NCBI GenBank assembly: GCA_031425695.1
Contig: JANPJV010000257.1
Span: forward strand, 1 to 43,138
From: JANPJV01 sp031425695
Lineage (GTDB): Bacteria > Pseudomonadota > Gammaproteobacteria > Xanthomonadales > SZUA-5
Length of the DNA stretch: 43,138 bases
Direction of reading: 5' to 3'
Position numbers and translations under genes: made by a program
Notes under the pieces: generated by a model
What the model saw: only the letters and a program-made list of their open reading frames with translations
Told to the model about the DNA's origin: nothing
Databases searched by the model: none
Shown here: positions 1 through 8,075 of the stretch, piece after piece
How the letters are laid out: the number at the start of each line of letters is the position of its first letter
Numbering within the stretch: position 1 is the stretch's first letter

Positions 1-38
1 TCTTCCTCCGCAAAGTAGGCACGCTATCTGCGCGAAGT

Positions 39-65
39 AGCGTCCGGACAAGGTCCGGACCCACG
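39..65 (+). repeat. REP-like palindromic motif, copy A
   Basis: A 27-bp intergenic motif built of two copies of the self-complementary octamer GTCCGGAC separated by AAG, so it can fold into a hairpin. The same 27 bases recur with two mismatches on the opposite strand at 31033-31059. It lies just downstream of the yhdP stop codon. That both copies are intergenic and palindromic suggests a REP-type dispersed repeat. Naming it so is inference from two copies. Confidence 0.5.
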
Positions 66-83
66 CCAAGCGAAAGCGTCGGT

Positions 84-3000
84 CTACCCAGGCCGCACCG
101 GCCCCAGTGCGGCCTGTCGCCTTCTGGCGGCATGGTCGCCACGCGCCGGGCTGAGGCGGTTCACGACTGGCTTTTCCCACGACCCGGCCACGCTGTAGTG
201 CACGCGCGAGGATTTCTCGATATCGCTGCCCTGCGCGACCATGCCCTGCGCCAGGAAGCCGGCCGCGGCACCGACCGGCCCGCCGGCCAGGCCGCCGAGG
301 ACTGGCAGCACCTTGGACATCATATGCGGCGCGACCATGACCTGTTGATCGTAGTCGCGCGAAGCCAGGCCGGTTCGACCGATGACGAGGATGTCGGCGG
401 CCGGGGACCGCACGGTCAGGTTTTCGGTCCACGCATTGCCGTCGGCGAGCGCGAAGCGGCCGTCGATGCGGTCGAAGCTCATCCCGGACTGGAACAGGTC
501 GCGGAAATCCAGCGTCAGGCGACGCGGCAGCTCACGCAGGCTGAGCAGCCCGAAGATGCGTCCCGCGCCCGGGTCGACATCCAGGAAACGGCCGCGGCCG
601 ACCGAGACGTCGATCGCCCCGGTGAGGCGCTCGAGCGCGAAATCGAAGGGCGCGCCAGCCCAGCTGGCGTCGATGCGCGCCAGCGTCTGCCCACCTTCGA
701 TCACGCCGGCAAAACCCAGACCCGTCAACATGCGGCCCAGGTCTTCAGAGGTCATGCGGATCTCGAAGCGGGAACGAGCGCCGCCGATGCCGCCAATCCA
801 GTCTCCCTTGGCGTGAATCTCGAGATCTTTCGACTTTGCCTCGAGCAGGTCCACGCGCAGGCCGGTGTCGGTCGAGAAGGCTTCCAGCCGGGCCTCGCCG
901 AAACGGGCGTCGCCGATGCGCAGGTCGCCGACCCAAAGATGCAACGTCGGAATGAGGTCCGGGGTAATGCTGAGCGGGCTGCTGCCGCCGCCGCTCGGCT
1001 CCGGCAGGTGCAGGCGCTCGAAGTTCGCGACCAGCGCAGTCGGGCGGCCGGCACCGGTCTCGAAGCGAATGCTGCCCGCCGCGTCTGGGCCCTCGACGCG
1101 CAACACCCACGGGCCATCACTGCGATCCAGGCGCAGCTGGGTCGCTGCCGACTTCGGGCCGACGCGCAAGGCGACGTCGGCCAGCACCCCATCCTTACCG
1201 TCGCCCGCGGCGGAGCTCATGATCCAGCCCGCCCAAGCGGCCGGGTTCAGCGATTCGACTTCCCCGCTGACGCGCAATCCCTTGGCTGGCAGGTCCATCG
1301 GCGCTTCCGGACCGAACTGCAACTGGCCTCGAAACTCGCGGTCGCGCGTCCCGACCAGTGCGAACAGGCGAACATCCGGGCCGATTTCCAGGCGCAATGG
1401 TTGCGCGCTCTCGATCGGCAACTGCACGCCGAGCTCGAGCCGGCGCACCGACTCGGCGCTCTTGGCGAGCGGCGCCGGGAACGAGATTTCAGTCCCGGCC
1501 AGATCAGTCGAATAGCGAATCACGCTGGCCGGGGTCTCGCCCTCGGCGACCTTGGGCACGTCGACGGCGACCGTCCACTCGGAGACGCCCTTGACCTGGG
1601 CGAGAATCGCGGCGAGTTGGTCGTACTGCCCAAACAGTGCCTGCGCCGAAGCCCGACCCTGCAGGCGCGCTTCGACCTGGCGTGCCGGGTTGCTGGTGAA
1701 GGCGCCAACGGCGATCGCCAGTTCGGCGTTTTCCCCGGCCAGCTGCATGCGCAATTGATCGGCTGAAAACCCGCCTTCGGAAAAATCCAGGCGCCCATGG
1801 ACCGAGCCGAAATCCAGGTTCCATTTGGAGTCGGTGAAATGGGCACCCTTGAGCAACGCCTCGCCGGCAACGCTGCTCGTCCCCAGGTCCTTGCGCAACG
1901 GCAAGTGGATGCGCGCGCCAACTTCGACCGGTCCGCTCAATGCCATGCCGAACAACACGTCAGCATGTTTGCGGCGCAGCGGCGTAGCCTCGATGAACTC
2001 CAGCCAGCGCGCGCCGTCACCTTCGCCGCTGAGGTCGAGATCGAGCACCGGATCCTTGAGCGAAGCAATCGCGCCGCTTCCGCGCACCACGCGCGCCCCG
2101 GCGATGCGCCCGCTCGCACGCTCGATCAGCATGCTGCTGTTGATGAAGGCCGCCTCGACGCTCAGGTTCTCCGCGCGTGGCCAAGCCTCGTGGTAATCCA
2201 GCGCCGCGCCCTCGACCGCGAAGCGCGCCTCGAGGCGGCCCTGGTGGGCGCGGAACGGCCAATCGGACGGATGGCCGCGATAGATCACGCGGCCATCGAC
2301 CACGCGCCCGGGACCGAGCGCGCGATCGAGCCAGGCGACGGTGCGCGGCGGCATTTTGTGCAACACCCAGAAATCTTTCGCGGCGAGAATGGTGGCGCCC
2401 GGCACATGCGCGGAAAGCTCGAGCAATGGTCCGGCGAGCGCATCCGGGCTCACCCGCGCATCGAGATGGGCCGCAAAGTCCTTGCCTGCCAGGCTGCCGC
2501 CGACCAGCTCCAGGGTCCAGCCCTGCGCGCCGGGATGGGCGCCGATCAGCGCGCGCGCCCGGCTCAGGTTGACGGGGGCCTTGAACACGCCGGGAATGGC
2601 GAACTCGAGCGCGTCGTCGTCGATCCACAGCCCGAGGCCGTTGCGGTCGACAGCGAAACGAGCATCGAGGCCACGTACCTGTGGCCAGCGCGGCGCGCCC
2701 GGCCGCAGCTCGAGCTCCGTGAGCGAACCATGCAATTGCCAGTGACCGTCGGCACGCGCCTCGCCTTGCAGCCCATCCAGCCAACCTTGCGGTTGCGCGG
2801 CGTACAGGCGGCTGCGCAGCACCGGCGGCAGCGCGGCGGTGAGTTGTGCGACGGCGCCGGCGAGACGCAGCGGCAGGCGTTCGGCGGCAAAGCGCCAGTC
2901 GCCACCTGGCTCAGCCGCACGCCGCTGCGCGCTGACACGGATGTCCAGGTTGTCGGGATCGGTTCCGGCCGTCAGGTCGAGGTTGAACACGCGCCCGTCG

Positions 3001-3929
3001 CCGCTGCCAACGGCCATCACCCGGGCACCTGGAAGATGCACGTTCGACACGATGGCACCGGCTTCGCCCCAAGGAAACTCCGGTGCCACCAAGACCAGGT
3101 TTTCCAGTTCCCAGTCACCCTGCAGCGAGGTGAGCGCGCCGGCGCGCCAGCTGCCCCACAGCTTTCCGCCCAGCAGGCCACGCTGCGCCTTGATCGAAAG
3201 CGTCTCCAGCAAGGGCTGCAATTGCGCGACCGGGAAATCTTGCGTTTCGATGTAGGCGTTCGCGGCATCCGGCGGCCAGTTCAGTGCGCCATCCAGCTCG
3301 ACCACCGCGCGCAGGCCGCCATTGCTCCCCGGGACGCGGCGCTCCACCCCGATGACGATCTGGTCGCCGCGCTGGCGCACCCGCAGCTCGACCTCGTCCA
3401 GGCTGTACTCGCGTCCGCTGGCGGCATCGGTCAGCCGCAGGCTGCCCCCCGAGAGCCCGAGATGGCCGACGCGGCCCAGCCAGTTGCCAAGGCCGCCCTT
3501 GCCGGCCGAACCGAAGCCTTCCAGCGCAATCCGGCCGCTGTGGTCGCGCACCAGGTCGACATTCGCATCGACCAGTACGAATTCGGACAGCAGGTGGCGA
3601 TCAGGCAACAGCCAGGAGTAGACATCGATCTGCACGCGGGCACGGCCCAGCGTGATCGCTGCCGGCTCGTCGGCGGTCGCCGCGATGCGCATGCCCTCGA
3701 GCTCCAGCACCGGGCCGGGGCCACTCCAATGCGCCTTGACGCCATCCAGCGCCACGCTGCGGCTGATACGCTCGCCGAGCCAGCCAGCGACGCGTTCCGG
3801 CGAATCAATGAGCCATGGCAGCGCCAGGCGACCAATCGCGAGCAGGCCGGCGGCAAACACCAGCACGCAGGCGACGCTCGCCAGCAGCCAGCGCCGCAGT
3901 CGTCGCCAGCGGCGCCGCGCCGGCTTCAC
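84..3929 (-). CDS. yhdP: YhdP family AsmA-like envelope protein
   Basis: A 1281-residue protein of the YhdP family (TIGR02099; E. coli YhdP has about 1266 residues). Family knowledge: inner-membrane-anchored AsmA-like proteins that span the periplasm and help move phospholipid to the outer membrane. In the sequence, a basic N-terminus is followed by one membrane helix at about residues 14-34. A long beta-rich body follows, and the C-terminal AsmA-like region ends in the family's typical GRTGLASRDYDQQ and GAAAGFLAQ stretches. The start is GTG at 3929; an in-frame TGA lies six codons upstream, so no earlier start is possible. It follows rng by 58 nt in the same direction, the usual order, and is probably co-transcribed with it. 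Confidence 0.93.
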   Translation of the reverse strand: MKPARRRWRRLRRWLLASVACVLVFAAGLLAIGRLALPWLIDSPERVAGWLGERISRSVALDGVKAHWSGPGPVLELEGMRIAATADEPAAITLGRARVQIDVYSWLLPDRHLLSEFVLVDANVDLVRDHSGRIALEGFGSAGKGGLGNWLGRVGHLGLSGGSLRLTDAASGREYSLDEVELRVRQRGDQIVIGVERRVPGSNGGLRAVVELDGALNWPPDAANAYIETQDFPVAQLQPLLETLSIKAQRGLLGGKLWGSWRAGALTSLQGDWELENLVLVAPEFPWGEAGAIVSNVHLPGARVMAVGSGDGRVFNLDLTAGTDPDNLDIRVSAQRRAAEPGGDWRFAAERLPLRLAGAVAQLTAALPPVLRSRLYAAQPQGWLDGLQGEARADGHWQLHGSLTELELRPGAPRWPQVRGLDARFAVDRNGLGLWIDDDALEFAIPGVFKAPVNLSRARALIGAHPGAQGWTLELVGGSLAGKDFAAHLDARVSPDALAGPLLELSAHVPGATILAAKDFWVLHKMPPRTVAWLDRALGPGRVVDGRVIYRGHPSDWPFRAHQGRLEARFAVEGAALDYHEAWPRAENLSVEAAFINSSMLIERASGRIAGARVVRGSGAIASLKDPVLDLDLSGEGDGARWLEFIEATPLRRKHADVLFGMALSGPVEVGARIHLPLRKDLGTSSVAGEALLKGAHFTDSKWNLDFGSVHGRLDFSEGGFSADQLRMQLAGENAELAIAVGAFTSNPARQVEARLQGRASAQALFGQYDQLAAILAQVKGVSEWTVAVDVPKVAEGETPASVIRYSTDLAGTEISFPAPLAKSAESVRRLELGVQLPIESAQPLRLEIGPDVRLFALVGTRDREFRGQLQFGPEAPMDLPAKGLRVSGEVESLNPAAWAGWIMSSAAGDGKDGVLADVALRVGPKSAATQLRLDRSDGPWVLRVEGPDAAGSIRFETGAGRPTALVANFERLHLPEPSGGGSSPLSITPDLIPTLHLWVGDLRIGDARFGEARLEAFSTDTGLRVDLLEAKSKDLEIHAKGDWIGGIGGARSRFEIRMTSEDLGRMLTGLGFAGVIEGGQTLARIDASWAGAPFDFALERLTGAIDVSVGRGRFLDVDPGAGRIFGLLSLRELPRRLTLDFRDLFQSGMSFDRIDGRFALADGNAWTENLTVRSPAADILVIGRTGLASRDYDQQVMVAPHMMSKVLPVLGGLAGGPVGAAAGFLAQGMVAQGSDIEKSSRVHYSVAGSWEKPVVNRLSPARGDHAARRRQAALGPVRPG

Positions 3930-3987
3930 GCGCGGGCGCCCCGGTCAGGCCGGCACGCGCACGCAGCAGTCGCGCGCCGAGATGAGC

Positions 3988-5460
3988 TCACAACACCACC
4001 ACGTCGTACTGCTCAGGCGAATACTGCTCTTCCGCCTGGAAGCGAATGGCCTTGCCGATGAAGCTCTCGAGCTCGCCAAGCGCGGCAGATTCTTCGTCGA
4101 GCACGCGCTGGACCACGTTCGGGCTGGCCAGCACCAGTACGCTGCGCGCTTCGAACTGGCGCACCGCGCGGGTGATTTCGCGGAAAATTTCGTAGCCGAC
4201 GGTTTCCGCCGACTTGACCGTGCCGCGCCCGGAACACTCCGAACAGGGCTCGCACAGCTGGCGCTCGAGGCTCTCGGTGGTGCGCTTGCGGGTCATCTCG
4301 ACGAGGCCGAGCGGCGACATCTCGTACACCGTGGTTTTGGCGTGGTCGCGCGCCAGCGATTTTTCCAGGATGCGCAGGACCTGCCGCTTGTGTTCCTCGT
4401 CCACCATGTCGATAAAATCGATGATGATGATGCCGCCGAGATTACGCAGTCGCAGCTGGCGCGCAATGGTCTGCGCGGCCTCGAGGTTGGTCTTGTAGAC
4501 GGTTTCCTCGAGATTGCGATGGCCGAGGAAGCCGCCGGTGTTGACGTCGACCGTAGTCATCGCCTCAGTCTGGTCGATGATCAGGTAGCCACCCGACTTG
4601 AGCGGGGTTTCCTTGCGCAACGCGCGCAGGATCTCGTCTTCGATGCCGTAGAGGTCGAACAGCGGGCGCTCGCCCGGATAGTGTTCGAGCCGCTCGGTGT
4701 ACTCGGGGATGAACTCCCCGGTGAAGACCACCGCGCGGTCATAGGTCTCGCGTGAATCGATGCGTACTTTCTCCACGTGTGGCTTCAGGAAATCGCGCAG
4801 CGCGCGCAGCGACAGCGGCAGTTCCTCGTAGACACGCTCGCACACCTTGGTGCGCAACATGTCCTCGCCGACAGAGGTCCAGAGGCGTTCGAGGAAAGCC
4901 ATGTCCGCACGCAACGGCTCGGCGCCGACGCCCTCGGCATTGGTACGCACGATGAAGCCCTGGCCAGAGTCGTTCGCCAGGGTCTGCATCAGGTCTTTCA
5001 GGCGCGCGCGCTCGGATTCGTCCTCGATGCGCACGGAGACGCCGATCGTGCGCGAGTACGGCAGCAGCACCAGGTAGCGCGACGGAATGGACAGGTGCGT
5101 GGTGAGCCGCGCGCCCTTGCTGCCGATCGGATCCTTGACCACCTGGACCACGATTTCCTGGCCTTCGCGCACGAGTTCGCTGATCGAGGGCACCGGCATC
5201 GGCGTGGCTTCGACACCGTCGCCTTCCGTCGGCATCCGCATGAGGTCATTCGCGTGCAGGAAGGCCGTGCGGTCGAGGCCGATTTCGACGAACGCAGCCT
5301 GCATGCCGGGCATCACCCGCGAGACCCGCCCTTTGTAGATATTGCCGACGTACCCGCGGCGACGAGCGCGCTCGATGTATACCTCCTGGAGCATGCCGTT
5401 CTCGACGAGCGCAACGCGCGTCTCGCGGGGGGTGACGTTGATCAGGATTTCTTCGGACAC
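3988..5460 (-). CDS. rng: ribonuclease G
   Basis: A 490-residue RNase E/G family endoribonuclease, the length of E. coli RNase G (489), which matures the 16S rRNA 5' end and takes part in mRNA decay. The S1-type RNA-binding domain occupies about residues 35-125. The DNase I-like catalytic region carries the two metal-binding aspartates in DVNTGG (D305) and IIDFIDM (D348). The Zn-link cysteines follow at 403, 406 and 409 (CEPCSEC). There is no long C-terminal degradosome scaffold, which separates it from RNase E. The start is GTG with no clear Shine-Dalgarno sequence; the start choice rests on alignment to the family N-terminus. A TATAAG -10-like hexamer lies at 5494-5499 on the minus strand, but I found no matching -35. 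Confidence 0.96.
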   Translation of the reverse strand: MSEEILINVTPRETRVALVENGMLQEVYIERARRRGYVGNIYKGRVSRVMPGMQAAFVEIGLDRTAFLHANDLMRMPTEGDGVEATPMPVPSISELVREGQEIVVQVVKDPIGSKGARLTTHLSIPSRYLVLLPYSRTIGVSVRIEDESERARLKDLMQTLANDSGQGFIVRTNAEGVGAEPLRADMAFLERLWTSVGEDMLRTKVCERVYEELPLSLRALRDFLKPHVEKVRIDSRETYDRAVVFTGEFIPEYTERLEHYPGERPLFDLYGIEDEILRALRKETPLKSGGYLIIDQTEAMTTVDVNTGGFLGHRNLEETVYKTNLEAAQTIARQLRLRNLGGIIIIDFIDMVDEEHKRQVLRILEKSLARDHAKTTVYEMSPLGLVEMTRKRTTESLERQLCEPCSECSGRGTVKSAETVGYEIFREITRAVRQFEARSVLVLASPNVVQRVLDEESAALGELESFIGKAIRFQAEEQYSPEQYDVVVL

Positions 5461-5569
5461 GGGGCGATTGGGCTAGAAAAAGGGGATGAGCCGCTTATAA
5501 CGGACGGCCACGAAACAGGACAGGAGAGAGTAACCCGCTGCGGCTGAACCAAGCAGTGAAGAGCGGGTT

Positions 5570-5703
5570 GTCGGTTATCGGTTTTCGGTTTTCGGTTTTC
5601 GGAAAAGCGGTCATCCGCGCGATGTCGTTTTTTTGACCAGAGCGGTCTTGCGACAGCCGGCCAGACTGGCTTTTCGCTCCGACCGAAAACCGCAAACGAA
5701 AAC
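5570..5703. repeat. inverted pair of 7-bp tandem repeats (TTTTCGG family)
   Basis: Left arm 5570-5602 holds three 7-bp TTTTCGG units plus a variant. Right arm 5682-5703 holds the reverse complement in decayed form (CCGAAAACCG, then AACGAAAAC). About 80 nt lie between. It fills the rng-maf gap and stops 6 nt short of the maf stop codon. The same repeat family fills 35545-35758. Confidence 0.7.
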
Positions 5704-5709
5704 TGCTCG

Positions 5710-6279
5710 TCAAACCCCCGCCGCCACCAGCAGCTGTCCCGTCTCGAACAAAGGCAATCCCATCACTCCGGAATGGCTGCCGTCGAGGCGCGCGATGAAG
5801 CGGGCGGCGCGCCCCTGGATGGCGTAGGCACCGGCCTTGCCAAAGGCCTCGCCGCTATCGACATAGGCAGCGATCTCGGCATCGCCGAGCGCGCTGAAGG
5901 TGACCTCGCTGACTTGCGTGAGCACCCGGCTGAAGCCCGCGCCAACGATGGCGACGCTGCTCGGCACCCGGTGCGTCCGCCCCGCCAGCAGGCGCAGCAT
6001 GCGCCGAGCATCGAGCGCATCGGCCGGCTTGCCGAAGATCATTTCGTCGAGCACGACCTCGGTATCGGCACCGAGCACGCGCACGCTGGAATCCTGAGCG
6101 CATGCATTCCAGCCCGCGAGCGCTTTCTCCAGGGCAACGCGACGGCTGTAGTCGAGCACGCTTTCGCCGGCTCCGCGCAGTTCCGGAATCTCGCTTGCGA
6201 GCACGCGCGGCGCGAAGCCGATCTGGCGCAGGAGCTCCAGGCGCCGCGGCGAGGCCGAGGCGAGAATGAGTTCAAACAT
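5710..6279 (-). CDS. maf: Maf/YhdE nucleoside triphosphate pyrophosphatase
   Basis: A 189-residue Maf family protein that hydrolyses non-canonical or excess nucleoside triphosphates to monophosphate and pyrophosphate; the YhdE subgroup acts on dTTP and UTP. Visible motifs are the N-terminal SASPRR (residues 8-13), GADTEVV with D72 as the proposed catalytic aspartate, GKP at 83-85 and GKAGAYAIQG at 147-156. The ADT form points to YhdE rather than the YceF subgroup. The start at 6279 is chosen over an in-frame ATG 36 nt upstream because the protein then begins MFELILASAS as in the family, and GGAG lies 5 nt before it. The gene stands between rng and rlmH in the same direction, but the flanking hairpins may isolate it. 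Confidence 0.93.
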   Translation of the reverse strand: MFELILASASPRRLELLRQIGFAPRVLASEIPELRGAGESVLDYSRRVALEKALAGWNACAQDSSVRVLGADTEVVLDEMIFGKPADALDARRMLRLLAGRTHRVPSSVAIVGAGFSRVLTQVSEVTFSALGDAEIAAYVDSGEAFGKAGAYAIQGRAARFIARLDGSHSGVMGLPLFETGQLLVAAGV

Positions 6280-6310
6280 GCAGACTCCAGGAACCGTGTG
6301 GAATCGCCGT

Positions 6311-6354
6311 GGCACACGGATGTGCCACCATCTTCAATGACCCAGGTCATTTGA
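6311..6354. other. two adjacent inverted repeats upstream of maf
   Basis: A 6-bp stem GGCACA with loop CGGA lies at 6311-6326. A longer near-palindrome sits at 6332-6354, with TTCA and ATGACC arms mirrored about a CA centre. Both are upstream of the maf start, at 6279 on the minus strand. They could be an operator or a leader structure. No factor can be assigned. Confidence 0.3.
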
Positions 6355-6395
6355 AATGAAGCAAAAAAAAATCCACTTTTGTTGGGCGTGTCTGG

Positions 6396-6417
6396 AAAGG
6401 CCCACGGATGGGCCTTT
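6396..6417 (-). terminator. hairpin directly after rlmH stop
   Basis: A perfect 9-bp stem (AAAGGCCCA/TGGGCCTTT) with a CGGA tetraloop abuts the rlmH stop codon. On the minus strand A residues precede the stem and only three T close it, so intrinsic termination is plausible but not strong. A run of nine T on that strand lies about 27 nt further on. Confidence 0.5.
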
Positions 6418-6909
6418 TCAGGCCTGAGAACTCGCTCGGTGATACGGATGATTGCCGAGCATGCTGATGGCGCGATAGAGCTGTTCGGCCAGCACGATGC
6501 GCACCAGTGCGTGCGGCAGGGTGAGTGCGCCCAACGACCATTTCTGATGCGCCACCATGAGGCACGGCGGGGCCAGGCCGTCCGGGCCGCCGATCAGGAA
6601 ACATAGATCGCGTAGATCGCGGCCGTCCATCATCCAGCGCGCCAGTTGCTTGGACAGCATCTCGCTCGACCAAATCTCGCCGCGCCCGTCGAGCGCAATC
6701 ACGCGTGCTTTTGGTGGAATCGCCGCCAGCATGCGCTGGCCTTCGTCGGCGATCGCACGCTGCGTATCGAGGGTCTTGCCGCGCGGACCGAGCGGCAATT
6801 CGGTCAACGTCAGTGGCAGCTTCTGCGTGAGCCGCCGCGCGTACTCTTCAAAGCCAGCCTTCACCCACGGTGGCGCACGCTCGGCGACCGTCAGCACATG
6901 CGCGCGCAC
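6418..6909 (-). CDS. rlmH: 23S rRNA (pseudouridine-1915-N3)-methyltransferase
   Basis: A 163-residue SPOUT-class methyltransferase that N3-methylates pseudouridine 1915 in helix 69 of 23S rRNA on the 70S ribosome. The knotted AdoMet site is seen in FLIGGPDG (residues 104-111). The C-terminal WSLGALTLPHALVR, EQLYRA and NHPYHR segments match E. coli RlmH nearly position for position. The GTG start at 6909 gives an N-terminus collinear with the E. coli protein through PWV. The start codon lies at the very edge of a mobile-like element (6910-7183), so its leader and ribosome binding site are element sequence. The only Shine-Dalgarno-like bases are ACAGG, 7 nt before GTG. Its usual operon partner rsfS lies on the far side of that element. 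Confidence 0.96.
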   Translation of the reverse strand: MRAHVLTVAERAPPWVKAGFEEYARRLTQKLPLTLTELPLGPRGKTLDTQRAIADEGQRMLAAIPPKARVIALDGRGEIWSSEMLSKQLARWMMDGRDLRDLCFLIGGPDGLAPPCLMVAHQKWSLGALTLPHALVRIVLAEQLYRAISMLGNHPYHRASSQA

Positions 6910-7183
6910 CTAGCAACCTGTCGGGCTTTCAGCGTGAGATGCGTTGTGTGGCTGGGCGATCGGATGCAAGGCGCGGTGCGCAGCCAATGGCTCTTCCATT
7001 GGCGAGCGCCGCAACGAAGCAGACTCCGACCAGACGCGCAGTCCGAAGGACCGGACGTCCTTTTCGCGACCAGGGCCCGCAAGTTGCACCGAAAAATCCA
7101 AGATTCATCTCCAGTCTCATCGATTGCCGAAAGCCAAGAGGACTTCCGGCGTACCTCAAGATGAAAGTCCGACAGGCTGCTCG
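6910..7183 (-). mobile_element. MITE-like element, copy 1
   Basis: A 274-bp non-coding element with a second copy at 28838-29107. The terminal inverted repeats begin CARCCTGTCGGGCTTTCA at the low-coordinate end and mirror TGAAAGTCCGACAGGCTG at the other, extending loosely to about 30 bp. The low-coordinate end is flanked by CTAG and the other by CTCG, a decayed CTAG. It holds a perfect 8-bp internal hairpin, GCCAATGG-CTCTT-CCATTGGC, identical in both copies. No transposase is encoded; the open frames inside are not credible genes. It lies between rsfS and rlmH. CTAG ends recall IS630/Tc1-type TA-target insertion, but the mobilising enzyme is unknown. Confidence 0.7.
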
Positions 7184-7238
7184 GCTGCAACCCGCGCAAT
7201 GCTGGCTGGCGCCGCCTCACTGCGCGGGTGCTTGCGCA

Positions 7239-7958
7239 TCAAGCAGTCGCACTTTGCGCGCGAGCTTCCTCGGTCAGGGCCCACAGGCGCTCCAGGCCGT
7301 AAAACTCGCGCGTCTTCGGCAGGAACAGGTGCACGACGGTATCGCCAAGATCCACCAGCATCCATTCCGCATCTTTCTGGCCTTCTACGCCGAGCGGCGG
7401 AATGCCGTGCTTCTTGGCAGTGACGATGACTTCGTCGCCCATCGACTTGACATGCCGCGTAGAGGTCCCGCTCACAATCACCAGGCAGTCGGTGACGCTG
7501 GTCTTGCCGCGGACGTCGATCACCTTCATGTCGTTGCCCTTCATCGCGTCGAGTCGTGCAATCACCGCTTCACGCACGCGCTCATCGATCTGCAACGGTA
7601 CCGCGGCGCGCTTGGCGCGCGGGGCCTTGGCCACTGGCGGCGCCGCCGACGCCACTGCCTTGCGGGTGCGTGTCGGCGTTGCTGGCTCTGCGGACTTCGG
7701 CTTGGCCGTGCGCTGCGGTGCCTTTGCCGCGGTGTCGCTCGCCGCCTTCGCCCGCGTGCGCTTTGGCGCGGCAACGACTTCGGCCGCGCTGGCGCGGGCA
7801 GGTGTCTTGCGGGTGCGGGGGCTCGGAGCGTCAGCAGTGGCGGCCGTGCTGGCGGTGGCGGCCGTGCTGGCCTTGACGGCCTTGGGACGGGTGGCCTGAG
7901 TGCTGGTCGGGTCGACGGCCTTGGCAGGCTTGCGAGTGCGGCTTGGCGCGGTATTCAA
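7239..7958 (-). CDS. rsfS: ribosomal silencing factor RsfS with histone-like N-terminal extension
   Basis: The C-terminal 119 residues (about 121-239) are a complete RsfS/Iojap domain. It binds L14 on the 50S subunit and blocks 30S joining in starvation; typical parts are VIDVRG, DCLVIVSGTS, STRHVKS and DAEWMLVDLGDTVVHLF. Before it lies an unusual 120-residue Ala/Lys/Pro/Thr/Arg-rich stretch, with RTRK or RTRA at residues 7, 48, 67 and 97, resembling histone H1/AlgP-like tails. RsfS is usually 105-130 residues. I chose the TTG start at 7958 because AAGGAGG lies about 10 nt before it; an in-frame GTG at 7985 would place that signal inside the coding region. nadD is upstream and the element plus rlmH downstream. 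Confidence 0.9.
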   Translation of the reverse strand: MNTAPSRTRKPAKAVDPTSTQATRPKAVKASTAATASTAATADAPSPRTRKTPARASAAEVVAAPKRTRAKAASDTAAKAPQRTAKPKSAEPATPTRTRKAVASAAPPVAKAPRAKRAAVPLQIDERVREAVIARLDAMKGNDMKVIDVRGKTSVTDCLVIVSGTSTRHVKSMGDEVIVTAKKHGIPPLGVEGQKDAEWMLVDLGDTVVHLFLPKTREFYGLERLWALTEEARAQSATA

Positions 7959-7989
7959 TTGCGGGACACCTCCTTCTGGGTTCACCGAC

Positions 7990-7995
7990 AGTATA
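7990..7995 (-). promoter_or_regulatory. -10-like TATACT before rsfS
   Basis: A TATACT hexamer on the minus strand. Transcription from it would start near 7983, giving a leader of about 25 nt that contains AAGGAGG and then the TTG start of rsfS. No convincing -35 is seen, so it is a candidate only. Confidence 0.35.
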
Positions 7996-8075
7996 GATCG
8001 CCAGTGAAGAAGGTTTTGTGGTGGCGGCGGTGCCGTGAAAGCGTCTGGACAGGTTGGGACGCGCAGATCCGCCGG

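Noticed and set aside
1797..4061. 754-codon open frame on the plus strand opposite yhdP
   Set aside because: It mirrors yhdP codon by codon in G+C-rich DNA, has no recognisable domain, and yhdP has clear family features over the same range.
6870..7220. Short hypothetical proteins within the element copies on both strands
   Set aside because: Similar frames exist in both copies only because the DNA is similar. There are no start signals or domains, and insertions between copies change the frame.
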